A stretch of DNA of 6,792 nucleotides, taken from contig SKZA01000048.1 of NCBI GenBank assembly GCA_007127595.1, positions 1-6,792 of the forward strand. Reading direction: 5' to 3'. Position numbers and translations under genes: made by a program. Source of the stretch: Kiritimatiellia bacterium (lineage in GTDB: Bacteria > Verrucomicrobiota > Kiritimatiellia > SLAD01). This document shows positions 1 to 6,620 of the stretch, piece after piece. The notes under the pieces were generated by a model. It made no database searches, was not told where the DNA came from, and saw only the letters and a list, made by a program, of their open reading frames with translations. Position 1 is the stretch's first letter; every line of letters starts with the position of its first letter.

Positions 1-123
1 GAAATGGGCACGGATGTGGCCTTCCTTGTTTCGCAGCGCCCGGTTACATTGCCGGAAGTCGTGGACGTGGTGGTTGCGATTCCAGACGTGCCGCGCCGTC
101 CGCCGCGCCCGACGCCGATCTAA
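1..123 (+). CDS. 3' end of an unidentified gene (C-terminal 40 residues)
   Basis: An open frame runs from the first base of the window to a TAA at 121-123 and gives 40 residues. Codon choice is like that of the genes downstream, with mostly G or C in third positions, so I take it as the true end of a gene that starts outside the window. The visible part has a short hydrophobic, beta-prone stretch (VAFLVSQRPVTLPEVVDVVV) and then a Pro/Arg-rich tail ending PRPTPI. I do not recognise the family. The tail resembles the disordered end of an exported or envelope protein, which would fit its position 55 bases before a polysaccharide-export gene set, but this is inference. There is no convincing terminator after it, so it may be in the same transcript as the barrel gene. 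Confidence 0.7.
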   Translation, partial: EMGTDVAFLVSQRPVTLPEVVDVVVAIPDVPRRPPRPTPI

Positions 124-124
124 T

Positions 125-153
125 TTCAACCTCTAAACAAACGATGGAATAAG
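125..153 (+). promoter_or_regulatory. possible extended -10 promoter before the beta-barrel gene
   Basis: TG at 145-146 followed by G and then AATAAG (148-153) looks like an extended -10 element (4 of 6 matches to TATAAT). The sequence 17 bases upstream, TTCAAC at 125-130, is a poor -35 (3 of 6). The predicted start near 160 would leave a leader of about 20 bases containing the Shine-Dalgarno. The same octamer TGGAATAA recurs at 1425-1432 before the kinase gene, which is the main reason to list it. The match is weak on its own. Confidence 0.25.
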
Positions 154-165
154 AGTTTTTGCCTC

Positions 166-172
166 AGGAGGT
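166..172 (+). promoter_or_regulatory. strong ribosome binding site of the beta-barrel gene
   Basis: AGGAGGT at 166-172 is a near-perfect Shine-Dalgarno, six bases before the ATG at 179. It fixes the start of the barrel gene and is clearly stronger than the sites before the kinase and OPX genes, which suggests a high translation rate for the outer-membrane component. Confidence 0.85.
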
Positions 173-178
173 ACTTGA

Positions 179-1366
179 ATGAAATGGAAGACAATTGGAT
201 TCGCCGCGTTGGCGATAAGTATGGCGCTACCGGCTTCGGTCCTGGCTCGTGAAGGGGCGCGAAATTATCTGATACACAACCGCTTGCGCTTGGAATACGA
301 TGACAATATTCGAGAAACGGAACGCGACACCACAAGCAGTTTCAAGATCATTGAGGAGGTTGAGTTCCTCGTTAATTTCAACCTCGAAAACACCTTCGTC
401 AGCGTTCGCTACAAGCCGTCGTTTGTGTGGTGGGAAAATCGCCGCGAAGGGTCCACGGATCTGCACCATGACCTGGACTTTATCTTCAATCATAAATTCA
501 CGCCGCGGGTGGCCTTGGGCATCAAGAACACCTTTCGCTATGCCGAATTGCCGGAAGCCATTGAGCGCGGTACGGTCATCCGGCAGCGTAGCGACTTCAT
601 CTACAACTCCGCATTGGGTACCGTCAGCTATCAGGTCACTCCGGTCGGACGTGTGGAGGGCTCGGGGCGTTATGACCTCCTACGGTACGACAAGTCCGAC
701 ATCGCTCGTGTCGAAGACTTTGATATGTTTGTCGCGGGTTTGACCTATCGCCATAATATCATCGCGGAAACCGCCGTTTCGGTGGATACGCGCTTTGAAA
801 CCATCGATTACGACGCAGTGGATCGCGGCTCAGACAGCTATTATTTCGGTCTGGGCGCCGAGCATATGTTTTCGCCGAACGTGCTGGGGAATGCGCGTGC
901 GGGCTATCAGTACAAGGATTACAGCGCGTCGGGTCTTTCCTCCGATAGTGCGCCGTATGTCGATATGTCCGCGACGCTTGTACCCAGTCCGGCCACCCGC
1001 GTGACGCTCGGTCTTGGCTACTCTATGCTTGAAGCCGACATCTTTCCTTATGCCAACCAGGAACGCACCCGGTTCTATGTCGGGGTGGCGCACGACATTA
1101 CGGCGCGCGTTTCCGTGAACGTGGCGGGCAGTTACATCTATGCCAAATACGAAGCCGAAGACGCGGTCTTTGCCGAAGCCGCAGAGGCCGACATTGAGTT
1201 TGGCGACGGGTCGGAGGACATTATTCAGTTGAGCGCGCGGGTGACCTACCGCGTGAATCGTTCAAACTGGCTCGAGGCCGGTTGGCAGTTCACCACGCTC
1301 GATTCCGATCTGCGACAGGACTTCGACCGGAACCGCATCAACATCGGCTGGAAGACCCAGCTCTAA
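179..1366 (+). CDS. outer-membrane beta-barrel protein, candidate polysaccharide export porin
   Basis: This encodes a 395-residue exported protein. Residues 1-24 form a signal peptide: positive start (MKWK), hydrophobic core, and an Ala-x-Ala-like site ending VLA before REG. The mature part begins with NRLRLEYDDNIRET, the type of opening seen in the outer-membrane beta-barrel families found beside exopolysaccharide genes (EpsL/BBP2-like). The rest is a regular series of alternating polar and hydrophobic segments of 9-14 residues joined by short Asp/Gly/Asn-rich turns, with many Tyr, Phe and Trp at strand ends. I count about 18 strands by eye, and the last one (NRINIGWKTQL) runs to the C-terminus as in outer-membrane barrels. 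It lies 126 bases before a Wzc-type kinase gene, with Wza-type and Wzy-type genes next. The inferred role is an outer-membrane pore or anchor for the exported polymer. The start is fixed by the AGGAGGT site. The barrel is near certain; the porin role is not shown by the sequence alone. Confidence 0.88.
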   Translation: MKWKTIGFAALAISMALPASVLAREGARNYLIHNRLRLEYDDNIRETERDTTSSFKIIEEVEFLVNFNLENTFVSVRYKPSFVWWENRREGSTDLHHDLDFIFNHKFTPRVALGIKNTFRYAELPEAIERGTVIRQRSDFIYNSALGTVSYQVTPVGRVEGSGRYDLLRYDKSDIARVEDFDMFVAGLTYRHNIIAETAVSVDTRFETIDYDAVDRGSDSYYFGLGAEHMFSPNVLGNARAGYQYKDYSASGLSSDSAPYVDMSATLVPSPATRVTLGLGYSMLEADIFPYANQERTRFYVGVAHDITARVSVNVAGSYIYAKYEAEDAVFAEAAEADIEFGDGSEDIIQLSARVTYRVNRSNWLEAGWQFTTLDSDLRQDFDRNRINIGWKTQL

Positions 1367-1390
1367 CGCTTAGCGCCCATGTCGAGCCCC

Positions 1391-1403
1391 GTCTTGCAAA
1401 GAC
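1391..1403 (+). other. small perfect hairpin in the 1367-1492 gap
   Basis: GTCTT at 1391-1395 and AAGAC at 1399-1403 form a 5-bp perfect stem with a 3-base loop, 25 bases after the barrel stop codon. No T tract follows, so it is not a standard intrinsic terminator. It could protect the 3' end of the barrel message, or it may be chance. Confidence 0.25.
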
Positions 1404-1404
1404 C

Positions 1405-1433
1405 TTGCGAGGCGTTACGTTGTTTGGAATAAA
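1405..1433 (+). promoter_or_regulatory. possible extended -10 promoter before the kinase gene
   Basis: TTGCGA (1405-1410, 4 of 6 to TTGACA) is followed after 17 bases by AATAAA (1428-1433, 4 of 6 to TATAAT). TG at 1425-1426 sits in the extended -10 position. Transcription would start near 1440, within or just before the hairpin at 1434-1462. The core TGGAATAA is identical to that before the barrel gene. It is a reasonable but unproven sigma-70-type candidate that would let the kinase, OPX and polymerase genes be expressed apart from the barrel. Confidence 0.3.
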
Positions 1434-1462
1434 CCCTCGCCGGATCTGTTCCCCGGCGGGGG
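1434..1462 (+). promoter_or_regulatory. strong GC-rich leader hairpin upstream of the kinase gene
   Basis: The arms at 1434-1443 (CCCTCGCCGG) and 1453-1462 (CCGGCGGGGG) pair over 10 bp with one G-T wobble, around a 9-base loop (1444-1452). It ends 30 bases before the ATG of the kinase gene and is not followed by T residues, so it is unlikely to be a simple terminator. An RNA element acting on processing, stability or translation of the kinase message is the likeliest role. It does not match a riboswitch class I can recognise. Confidence 0.45.
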
Positions 1463-1492
1463 TGGTACGTACAGGCGCAGGATTGAGCGGCT

Positions 1493-3625
1493 ATGGATAA
1501 CTCACAAGACAGTTCGTTGCATTTTCTGGATTATTGGCGGGTCATTCGGTCCCGCAAGGAAATCATTCTGGCCGTGACCCTGCTGGTCGTGATTACCGGC
1601 GCGGCCTACACGTTTACGCTGCCGAAGATCTTCATGGCCGAAACCCGCATCGAGGTGAAGCAGGACTCGCTCGATGTCGATGTGTTCACCCGCCAAAACA
1701 TGCCCGCCTATAACCCCTTCTTTCTGCGAACCGAATTCGAAATTATCCAGTCGCGCACGATCCTGCAGCAGGTGATCCGGGACCTGAATCTGCATGTCGA
1801 GTGGGGGCGGGAGATGACCGCCGACGGCTCGCCGCTTCGCATGGAAGATGCGGTCCGTATCCTGCGCGGCGCGGTGCGCGTCGAGCAACACCGCGACACG
1901 AGCCTCATTGCCATTCGCGTGTACCGGCCGGACGCGAACGAAGCGGCGCGGATTGCGAACCAGATCGCCGAGGTGTATCGCGAGAGCCGTCTGGCGCAAA
2001 CGCGGCGCATGATCAGCGGCGGCTTGGAAGCCCTGCAGAATGAGTTGGAGAAGCAAAAAGCGATTTTGGAGCGGGCGGAAGATGAATTGGAACGGCGCCG
2101 TGAAGAGCTGGGCGTGACCATGATCGGCGTGCGCGAACGGGGCGGTATTCAGGTGGATAAGATTCGTCTGCAACAGCTGGAAGGCGATCGCGTGGGGGCG
2201 CGCGTGGATATGCTTACGCGCAAAGCGCGCTTCGACCAGTTAGACGCCCTCGAAGGCGATGAGCTCCTGACCGCCTCGACCTACATTGTCAACGATCCCG
2301 CCCTGGCCCTGTTGCGGCGGCAGTTGATCGATGTGCAGGTCAACTTGAGCTTGAAGCTGGAAAACTATGGGGAGAATCATCCGGATGTACGGCGCATCGT
2401 GGCCGCCCGCGTGGAGCTCGAACAACAGATTGCCGATGCATTGTCCGGACTGAAACGAGGATTGCGCGCGGACTATGAAGTATCGCGCGCGAAGTACGAG
2501 ACGATATCAGAAGAACTGGAAATGGCTCGCGCGGCCGATATCGAAGCCGAACGCGAGCGTTTTCTGCCGTTCGAGAAGGCCGAACGGGAAGTGCGCCTGC
2601 AACGCGACATTTTCCAGGCGCTACGCGCGCGGATCGCGCAGGAAGGTATCGAACTACAGGTGCCGCGTACGCCCGTGGATATCGTGGACCGGGCGGAACC
2701 GCAGAGTCGGCACGTCAGTCCGCGCTTTACGCTGAACATTGTCTTGAGCCTGCTGATTGGCCTGACAGCCGGCATTGGGCTGGCCTACTTCATCGAGTAT
2801 CTCGACACTTCCGTGAAGACCGTGGATGACGTTGAGCAATATCTCAGTTTGCCGGTCCTGGGGATCATCCCTCAGAAGGTGCGGCCTCTCATTGAGGAGG
2901 GGCCGGAGAGTCCGCATGCCGAGGCGTATCGGGTGTTACGGACGAACCTGAAGTTCAGCAACAAGGGCATGATGGGCGGCGCGTACACGTTTGTCAGCGG
3001 AGGTGTGGGAGAAGGAAAGTCCACCACCATGTTCAACCTGGCTTATGTTTGTGCGCAGATGGGTGACAAGGTCTTGATTGTCGATTCCGACCTCCGGCGC
3101 CCCGTGCAGCACACATTCCTCGGCATGAGCAACTCCTTTGGGTTGACCAATGTGCTGTTACGCGATGTGCCGATCGAAGAAACGATCAAGGCCACTTCCG
3201 TGCCGAACCTGCACTTCCTGCCGAGCGGCAAGCTGCCGCGTTCTTCCGTTGGATTGTTGGAAGCGCAGCGCATGCGCGAACTCGTGAAGAACTTGAAGAC
3301 GCGTTATGACTTTGTCTTCTTCGACTCGCCCCCCATTGTAGGGGTTAGCGATGCGTCCATTCTCGCGAGCGAGATGGACGGGGTGATGCTGATCGTGCAG
3401 TATCGCAAGTACCCGCGGGCCATCTCGTCCCGCGCCAGGCGCATTCTCGACAATGTCGGCGCCAATCCCGTCGGGGTGGTACTGAACAATATCAACATCC
3501 TGCGGGATGATTATTACTACTACTATCACTCGCACTACTCCTATCCCGGACAGGTGGAAGATATCCCCGACAAACCGGAAGAGATGGCGTTGGCCGGTGC
3601 GGGTAAAAAGAATGATTCATTCTAA
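1493..3625 (+). CDS. Wzc-type polysaccharide co-polymerase with bacterial tyrosine kinase domain
   Basis: This 710-residue inner-membrane protein joins a Wzz chain-length domain to a BY-kinase. TM1 is at about 24-43. A periplasmic Wzz/GNVR region with coiled coil (about 177-207 and 300-365) follows, then the SPRF motif and TM2 (about 412-434), then YLDTSVKT leading into the cytoplasmic kinase. The kinase has the oligomerisation motif E-x2-R-x2-R (E477, R480, R483), Walker A GGVGEGKST (503-511, K509), Walker A' VLIVDSDLRRP (527-537, D531, D533) and Walker B FVFFDSPP (D611). The tail holds seven tyrosines at 674-678, 682 and 684, the autophosphorylation cluster. All key residues are present and the length is normal for the fused proteobacterial type. 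In this family, cycles of octamer formation and Tyr phosphorylation control chain length and export. The ATG is preceded by a modest AGGA at 1479-1482. The OPX gene follows after 20 bases, so the two are surely one operon. Confidence 0.97.
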   Translation: MDNSQDSSLHFLDYWRVIRSRKEIILAVTLLVVITGAAYTFTLPKIFMAETRIEVKQDSLDVDVFTRQNMPAYNPFFLRTEFEIIQSRTILQQVIRDLNLHVEWGREMTADGSPLRMEDAVRILRGAVRVEQHRDTSLIAIRVYRPDANEAARIANQIAEVYRESRLAQTRRMISGGLEALQNELEKQKAILERAEDELERRREELGVTMIGVRERGGIQVDKIRLQQLEGDRVGARVDMLTRKARFDQLDALEGDELLTASTYIVNDPALALLRRQLIDVQVNLSLKLENYGENHPDVRRIVAARVELEQQIADALSGLKRGLRADYEVSRAKYETISEELEMARAADIEAERERFLPFEKAEREVRLQRDIFQALRARIAQEGIELQVPRTPVDIVDRAEPQSRHVSPRFTLNIVLSLLIGLTAGIGLAYFIEYLDTSVKTVDDVEQYLSLPVLGIIPQKVRPLIEEGPESPHAEAYRVLRTNLKFSNKGMMGGAYTFVSGGVGEGKSTTMFNLAYVCAQMGDKVLIVDSDLRRPVQHTFLGMSNSFGLTNVLLRDVPIEETIKATSVPNLHFLPSGKLPRSSVGLLEAQRMRELVKNLKTRYDFVFFDSPPIVGVSDASILASEMDGVMLIVQYRKYPRAISSRARRILDNVGANPVGVVLNNINILRDDYYYYYHSHYSYPGQVEDIPDKPEEMALAGAGKKNDSF

Positions 3626-3645
3626 CCTTTAGGGATTAGCCGCAC

Positions 3646-4491
3646 ATGTCGTTTGCTCGTAGTTGGATTCCGTCCGGACTGGCCTTCATCGCCGCCCTTG
3701 TCGTAGCGATTTCCTGCACATCAGGCCGGCCGCCGGCTTATGTCTACACTCCGCCGCCATCGCAGGAGTCGGTGCGCGGCCCGGACCGCGCCGAACGCGA
3801 GCGCGTCAGTCGCCCGGCAGCGCGCCAAACGGGTGTAGATCGCGCTCCCGCGCGGGTCGCCCGCCCTTCGCCCGTGGCCACGCCCGCCGCACGGGAGCCG
3901 GCCGTCCTCGAAGTTGCCGATGTTCAGCCAACGGCCGGGACCGGCCTGTTCGCGCAGCCGACCGACCCGGACAGTGCGTCGGGCGAGTTCGACAACTATG
4001 CCCCCGTTACCGGCACCGGCTATCGGCTACGCAACGGGGATCCGCTGATCATTCAACTGCGGGGAATTCCCGAGTCGGACAATCACGAACTCGTGGTCGA
4101 TGATCAGGGCTATATCAATTTGCCATTCATTCCGCCAATCAGGGCGGAGGGATTGACCCCGTCCCAATTACAGCGCCTCATTCAGGACAGGTACATTGAA
4201 GAGCGCATCTATCGACAGATCACCGTCAACGTCATTCTCCCGATGCAGCACTACTTCGTTCGGGGCGAGGTGCGGAACCCCGGACGTTTCCCGTTGACCG
4301 CCGGCATGACGATTCTCAAGGCGATTGCCGCAGCGGGTGGCTATACGGAGTTCGCGAACCCGCGTCGAATCAATATTATCCGAGCGGGGGAAACGATGGT
4401 CGAGAACGCCCGCCAAATGGAGCAGAATCCCGAGCAGGATCTGGACGTAAGGGCCGGCGATGTAATCATTGTTCCTCGGAGTATCTTCTGA
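3646..4491 (+). CDS. Wza-like polysaccharide export (OPX) lipoprotein, short form
   Basis: This 281-residue protein is predicted to be a periplasm-facing lipoprotein. A hydrophobic signal (about residues 8-22) ends at a lipobox-like AISC with the lipidated Cys at 24; Ala at -3 is less usual than Leu. Residues 25 to about 120 are a low-complexity Pro/Arg/Ala-rich linker. The Poly_export domain begins at GYRLRNGDPLIIQL (about 125) and runs to about 196 (ITVNV). A single SLBB domain follows from about 202, with FVRGEVRNPGRFPL and AIAAAGGYTEFANPRR. The protein stops right after DVIIVPRSIF. Unlike E. coli Wza, it has no further SLBB domain and no C-terminal amphipathic helix to cross the outer membrane, so it probably needs a separate channel, perhaps the barrel at 179-1366. 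Its role is to guide polymer through the periplasm together with the kinase encoded just before it. AGGGA at 3631-3635 is the likely ribosome site. The stop is followed one base later by the next start. Confidence 0.95.
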   Translation: MSFARSWIPSGLAFIAALVVAISCTSGRPPAYVYTPPPSQESVRGPDRAERERVSRPAARQTGVDRAPARVARPSPVATPAAREPAVLEVADVQPTAGTGLFAQPTDPDSASGEFDNYAPVTGTGYRLRNGDPLIIQLRGIPESDNHELVVDDQGYINLPFIPPIRAEGLTPSQLQRLIQDRYIEERIYRQITVNVILPMQHYFVRGEVRNPGRFPLTAGMTILKAIAAAGGYTEFANPRRINIIRAGETMVENARQMEQNPEQDLDVRAGDVIIVPRSIF

Positions 4492-4495
4492 GTTG
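4478..4495 (+). promoter_or_regulatory. ribosome site and coupled TTG start of the polymerase gene
   Basis: GGAG at 4478-4481 lies inside the end of the OPX gene, 11 bases before a TTG at 4493-4495, which itself begins one base after the OPX stop TGA (4489-4491). This arrangement suits translational coupling. No in-frame ATG occurs before the first predicted membrane segments, so a non-ATG start is required. The other in-frame candidates are TTG at 4469, which has only a distant AAGGG (15 bases away), and TTG at 4511. Confidence 0.55.
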
Positions 4496-6436
4496 GCGGC
4501 GGATCCGTCATTGCCCGCTCCTCAACGCCGGCGCCGTCGGCATACCCTTCCCGTATCGACACGTCGCTCCATCTATGAATGGGTGGCCATCCTCCTCCTG
4601 CTGTCGGCATCGACCGTGGGCGTCGTTCTGTTTGGCGCGGTAAAGAATTGGTCGGCCGGCTCCTTGATGGTGCTCGTCTATCTAGGCGCCTTCCTCTATG
4701 TGCTGCGGCCCTTCCTCGATCGGGAACTGGCGGAATGGAAGGTTCCGCCCGGCGGATGGATGTTTCTGTTGTTTCTGTTGTACGCGCTGATCCTGTATCC
4801 CTTCGCACCTGTAGCGCATGAGGCGCGATTTGAAATCCTGAAGATAGGAAGTTATGTCGTTGCCTTTTGGGCGTGGACGGAATGGGCATCGCGCTACAGG
4901 CGATGGCGCATCTTGTTGGGCATACTGCTCTTCCTGGGGATGTTGATCGTGCTATATGCCATCGTGCAGCATATGCGCGGATCGACCATGGTGTTGCATA
5001 TGGAGCGCCATGAACAGTACGGCATGCGCGCCAGCGGAACGTTTCGCGCGCCCGCCCTTTTCGGTGCCTATCTGGGTACGCTGCTCTGCCTGGCGGCATG
5101 CATCGTGCCGATGCGCGTGGCGGGCCCCTTGCTGCGCCTGCTGGCTGGGTATGTCTTTATCATCGCGCTTCCTGTGCTCTTCCTTTCCGAGTCGCGCAGC
5201 GGGTGGGTCGGGGCCGTAACGGGATTATCCGTCTTCGTGCTCATGGTCGTGTGGCGGAGAAGCGTACGCGCATTCCTCATCGCGCTGGTCGCGCTTCCAC
5301 TCATTTTCGGGTCGCTTTTTGGGGCGCTGTGGGCGACGTCGCCCATGTTCAAGCAGCGGTTACATGATGCGCTGGCCATCGAAGGCACGGCGGGCCATCG
5401 CATCCTCATGTGGGAGGATACATGGGATATGATCCGCGATCGTCCTCTCTTCGGACACGGCGTCGGAAACTATCGCTGGACGCATATCCCGTACAAGACA
5501 TGGACGGAGGACATGTGGTTGGATTTCGCGCACAACGATTATCTGCATTTATGGGCGGACTATGGCCTGGTCGGATTCTTTCTCATGATGCTGGTCTTCG
5601 GCGCGGTGGTCGTGCGCTGCCTGTTTCTCTATCGGCGGCTTGAGCGTGAGCGAGACGTGTATCTCGTCGCCGGATTCATGGGCGCCATCGCTGCGGCGTT
5701 GGGTCATGCCATGTTCGATTTCAACCTGCACATATTTTCCCTATGTCATTTTCTTATTCTGTTTGGCGGCGTTACCATGGGGGGGCTGTTCGCGTCCGGC
5801 GCATTAAAAGCGCGAAAGCCGTCCCTCTTTGTATGGATGCCTGTGGCCGCGCTGGCCGGCGTGGCTTGCTTGGTGGCGGCGGTCTTGTCGTTGCAGGCCG
5901 GCGTTTCAGGCGCTTTGGTGCGTGTCGGGGAAGAAAAGGTGAGCCGGATCAACTTGCACACCATGCGGCTGTACGATGAGGCGCGCGCCGATTTCACGCG
6001 TGCCGCCCGTATTGACCCGTCCTACTGGCTGGCGCACTTGGAATTGGGCGACTTGGCGCGTCGTGAAGCCTTCTGGATTCGCGACCCGGAATACCGCGAG
6101 GAAAAGGTCCGGGAAGCCTTGGCGCATTACAAACGCGCTTACGCGCATAATCCGCTTGATATGAATGTGGTGTACGGCATCGGCCGAAGCTGGTTCATGG
6201 CCGGCGAAGAAGAGAAGTCGCTGGATTACTTGCGCCGCACGGTCGAATACTGGCCCAGCAACATGTTCTATGCTCGCCAGCTCGGATTGCAACTACGCCA
6301 GATGGGGCGGTTGGAGGAAGCGCTGGCCGCTTTCGAATATGCGCGCACCATAGATTCGCGCGACCCCGTGGTTCAGCTCAATATCCGCCTGATCCAACGC
6401 GACCTCGCCCGCCGCCAAACACAGGATACGCCCTGA
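4493..6436 (+). CDS. O-antigen ligase / Wzy polymerase family protein with C-terminal TPR domain
   Basis: With the TTG at 4493 as start, this is a 647-residue polytopic membrane protein. After an Arg-rich N-terminus (five Arg in a row, inside-facing) I see about 13 hydrophobic segments up to about residue 480. Family signatures of Wzy_C are clear: SESRSGW (232-238, R235) at a helix start, then a large loop (about 285-355) with GHRILMW (301-307), RDRPLFGHGVGNYRW and the HNDYLHLWADYGLVG motif (H347, N348). By the positive-inside rule the loop is periplasmic, where lipid-linked repeat units are joined. Residues from about 485 to the end form at least four TPR-like helix pairs, for example YDEARADFTRAARIDPSYW and LEEALAAFEYARTIDSRD; nine segments before the loop and four after it would also put these in the periplasm. 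Polymerase and ligase cannot be separated by sequence; next to Wzc and Wza types, polymerase is favoured. It is the last complete gene of the apparent operon. Confidence 0.92.
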   Translation: MAADPSLPAPQRRRRRHTLPVSTRRSIYEWVAILLLLSASTVGVVLFGAVKNWSAGSLMVLVYLGAFLYVLRPFLDRELAEWKVPPGGWMFLLFLLYALILYPFAPVAHEARFEILKIGSYVVAFWAWTEWASRYRRWRILLGILLFLGMLIVLYAIVQHMRGSTMVLHMERHEQYGMRASGTFRAPALFGAYLGTLLCLAACIVPMRVAGPLLRLLAGYVFIIALPVLFLSESRSGWVGAVTGLSVFVLMVVWRRSVRAFLIALVALPLIFGSLFGALWATSPMFKQRLHDALAIEGTAGHRILMWEDTWDMIRDRPLFGHGVGNYRWTHIPYKTWTEDMWLDFAHNDYLHLWADYGLVGFFLMMLVFGAVVVRCLFLYRRLERERDVYLVAGFMGAIAAALGHAMFDFNLHIFSLCHFLILFGGVTMGGLFASGALKARKPSLFVWMPVAALAGVACLVAAVLSLQAGVSGALVRVGEEKVSRINLHTMRLYDEARADFTRAARIDPSYWLAHLELGDLARREAFWIRDPEYREEKVREALAHYKRAYAHNPLDMNVVYGIGRSWFMAGEEEKSLDYLRRTVEYWPSNMFYARQLGLQLRQMGRLEEALAAFEYARTIDSRDPVVQLNIRLIQRDLARRQTQDTP

Positions 6437-6449
6437 CCCCCGTTTTCTC

Positions 6450-6477
6450 TTGCCCGCCGCGCAAAATCTGTTATGTT
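6450..6477 (+). promoter_or_regulatory. candidate extended -10 promoter downstream of the polymerase gene
   Basis: TTGCCC at 6450-6455 is followed after 16 bases by TATGTT (6472-6477, 4 of 6 to TATAAT), with TG at 6469-6470 in the extended -10 position. The predicted start is near 6484, about 250 bases before the next likely gene start at 6732. That would give either a long leader that includes the repeat zone or a short non-coding transcript. It is the best-looking promoter match I noticed in the window, but untested. Confidence 0.35.
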
Positions 6478-6572
6478 CAAAATGAATTGAACGAAATGGA
6501 CGTTCGCCGACAACCTGTACCGGCCGGTCGCCTTCCGTCTTGCCGCGGGAAGTGACGGGGACGAAGTCTGAA

Positions 6573-6605
6573 ATTTTCGATTTTCGATTGCCGATCTTCG
6601 ATTTG
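6573..6605 (+). repeat. tandem 7-bp repeat, ATTTTCG type
   Basis: Four consecutive 7-base units read ATTTTCG (6573-6579), ATTTTCG (6580-6586), ATTGCCG (6587-6593) and ATCTTCG (6594-6600), followed by a partial fifth (ATTTG). The period is exact and each unit ends in CG before the next AT. Such degenerate heptamers occur between genes in several environmental bacterial groups; their function is not established. Confidence 0.8.
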
Positions 6606-6620
6606 TCTGTCGCCCAGCCA

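Noticed and set aside
131..160. CTCT (131-134) with AGAG (152-155) followed by five T, as an intrinsic terminator after the first gene
   Set aside because: Only four contiguous base pairs with a 17-base loop; too weak to call a terminator.
1391..1462. Cyclic-di-GMP (GEMM) or other known riboswitch before the kinase gene
   Set aside because: Attractive for a polysaccharide operon, but I cannot find the conserved GEMM core or any other known aptamer consensus; only two simple hairpins are visible.
1367..1492. RpoN (sigma-54) promoter of the kind seen at some exopolysaccharide loci
   Set aside because: No GG-N10-GC pair in a TGGCAC/TTGC context; the GG at 1426-1427 is followed at the right distance by CG, not GC.
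1502..2173. Long minus-strand open frame (223 codons) opposite the kinase gene
   Set aside because: It is antisense to a gene with unmistakable Wzz/BY-kinase domains; its residues are low-complexity His/Arg/Gln-rich with no domain signal, as expected for a shadow frame in GC-rich DNA.
4341..5099. Minus-strand open frame (252 codons) across the OPX-polymerase junction
   Set aside because: It overlaps two well-supported plus-strand genes, is Arg/Pro/Ser-rich and has no recognisable motif.
179..6436. Exosortase / PEP-CTERM exopolysaccharide locus
   Set aside because: The barrel, Wzc and Wza types also occur there, but no exosortase, PEP-CTERM protein or PEP-CTERM regulator gene is in the window, so the assignment cannot be supported.
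6496..6555. 19-codon small protein gene in the 3' gap
   Set aside because: ATG without any ribosome site, Pro/Arg-rich random-looking product, and too short to judge by codon use.
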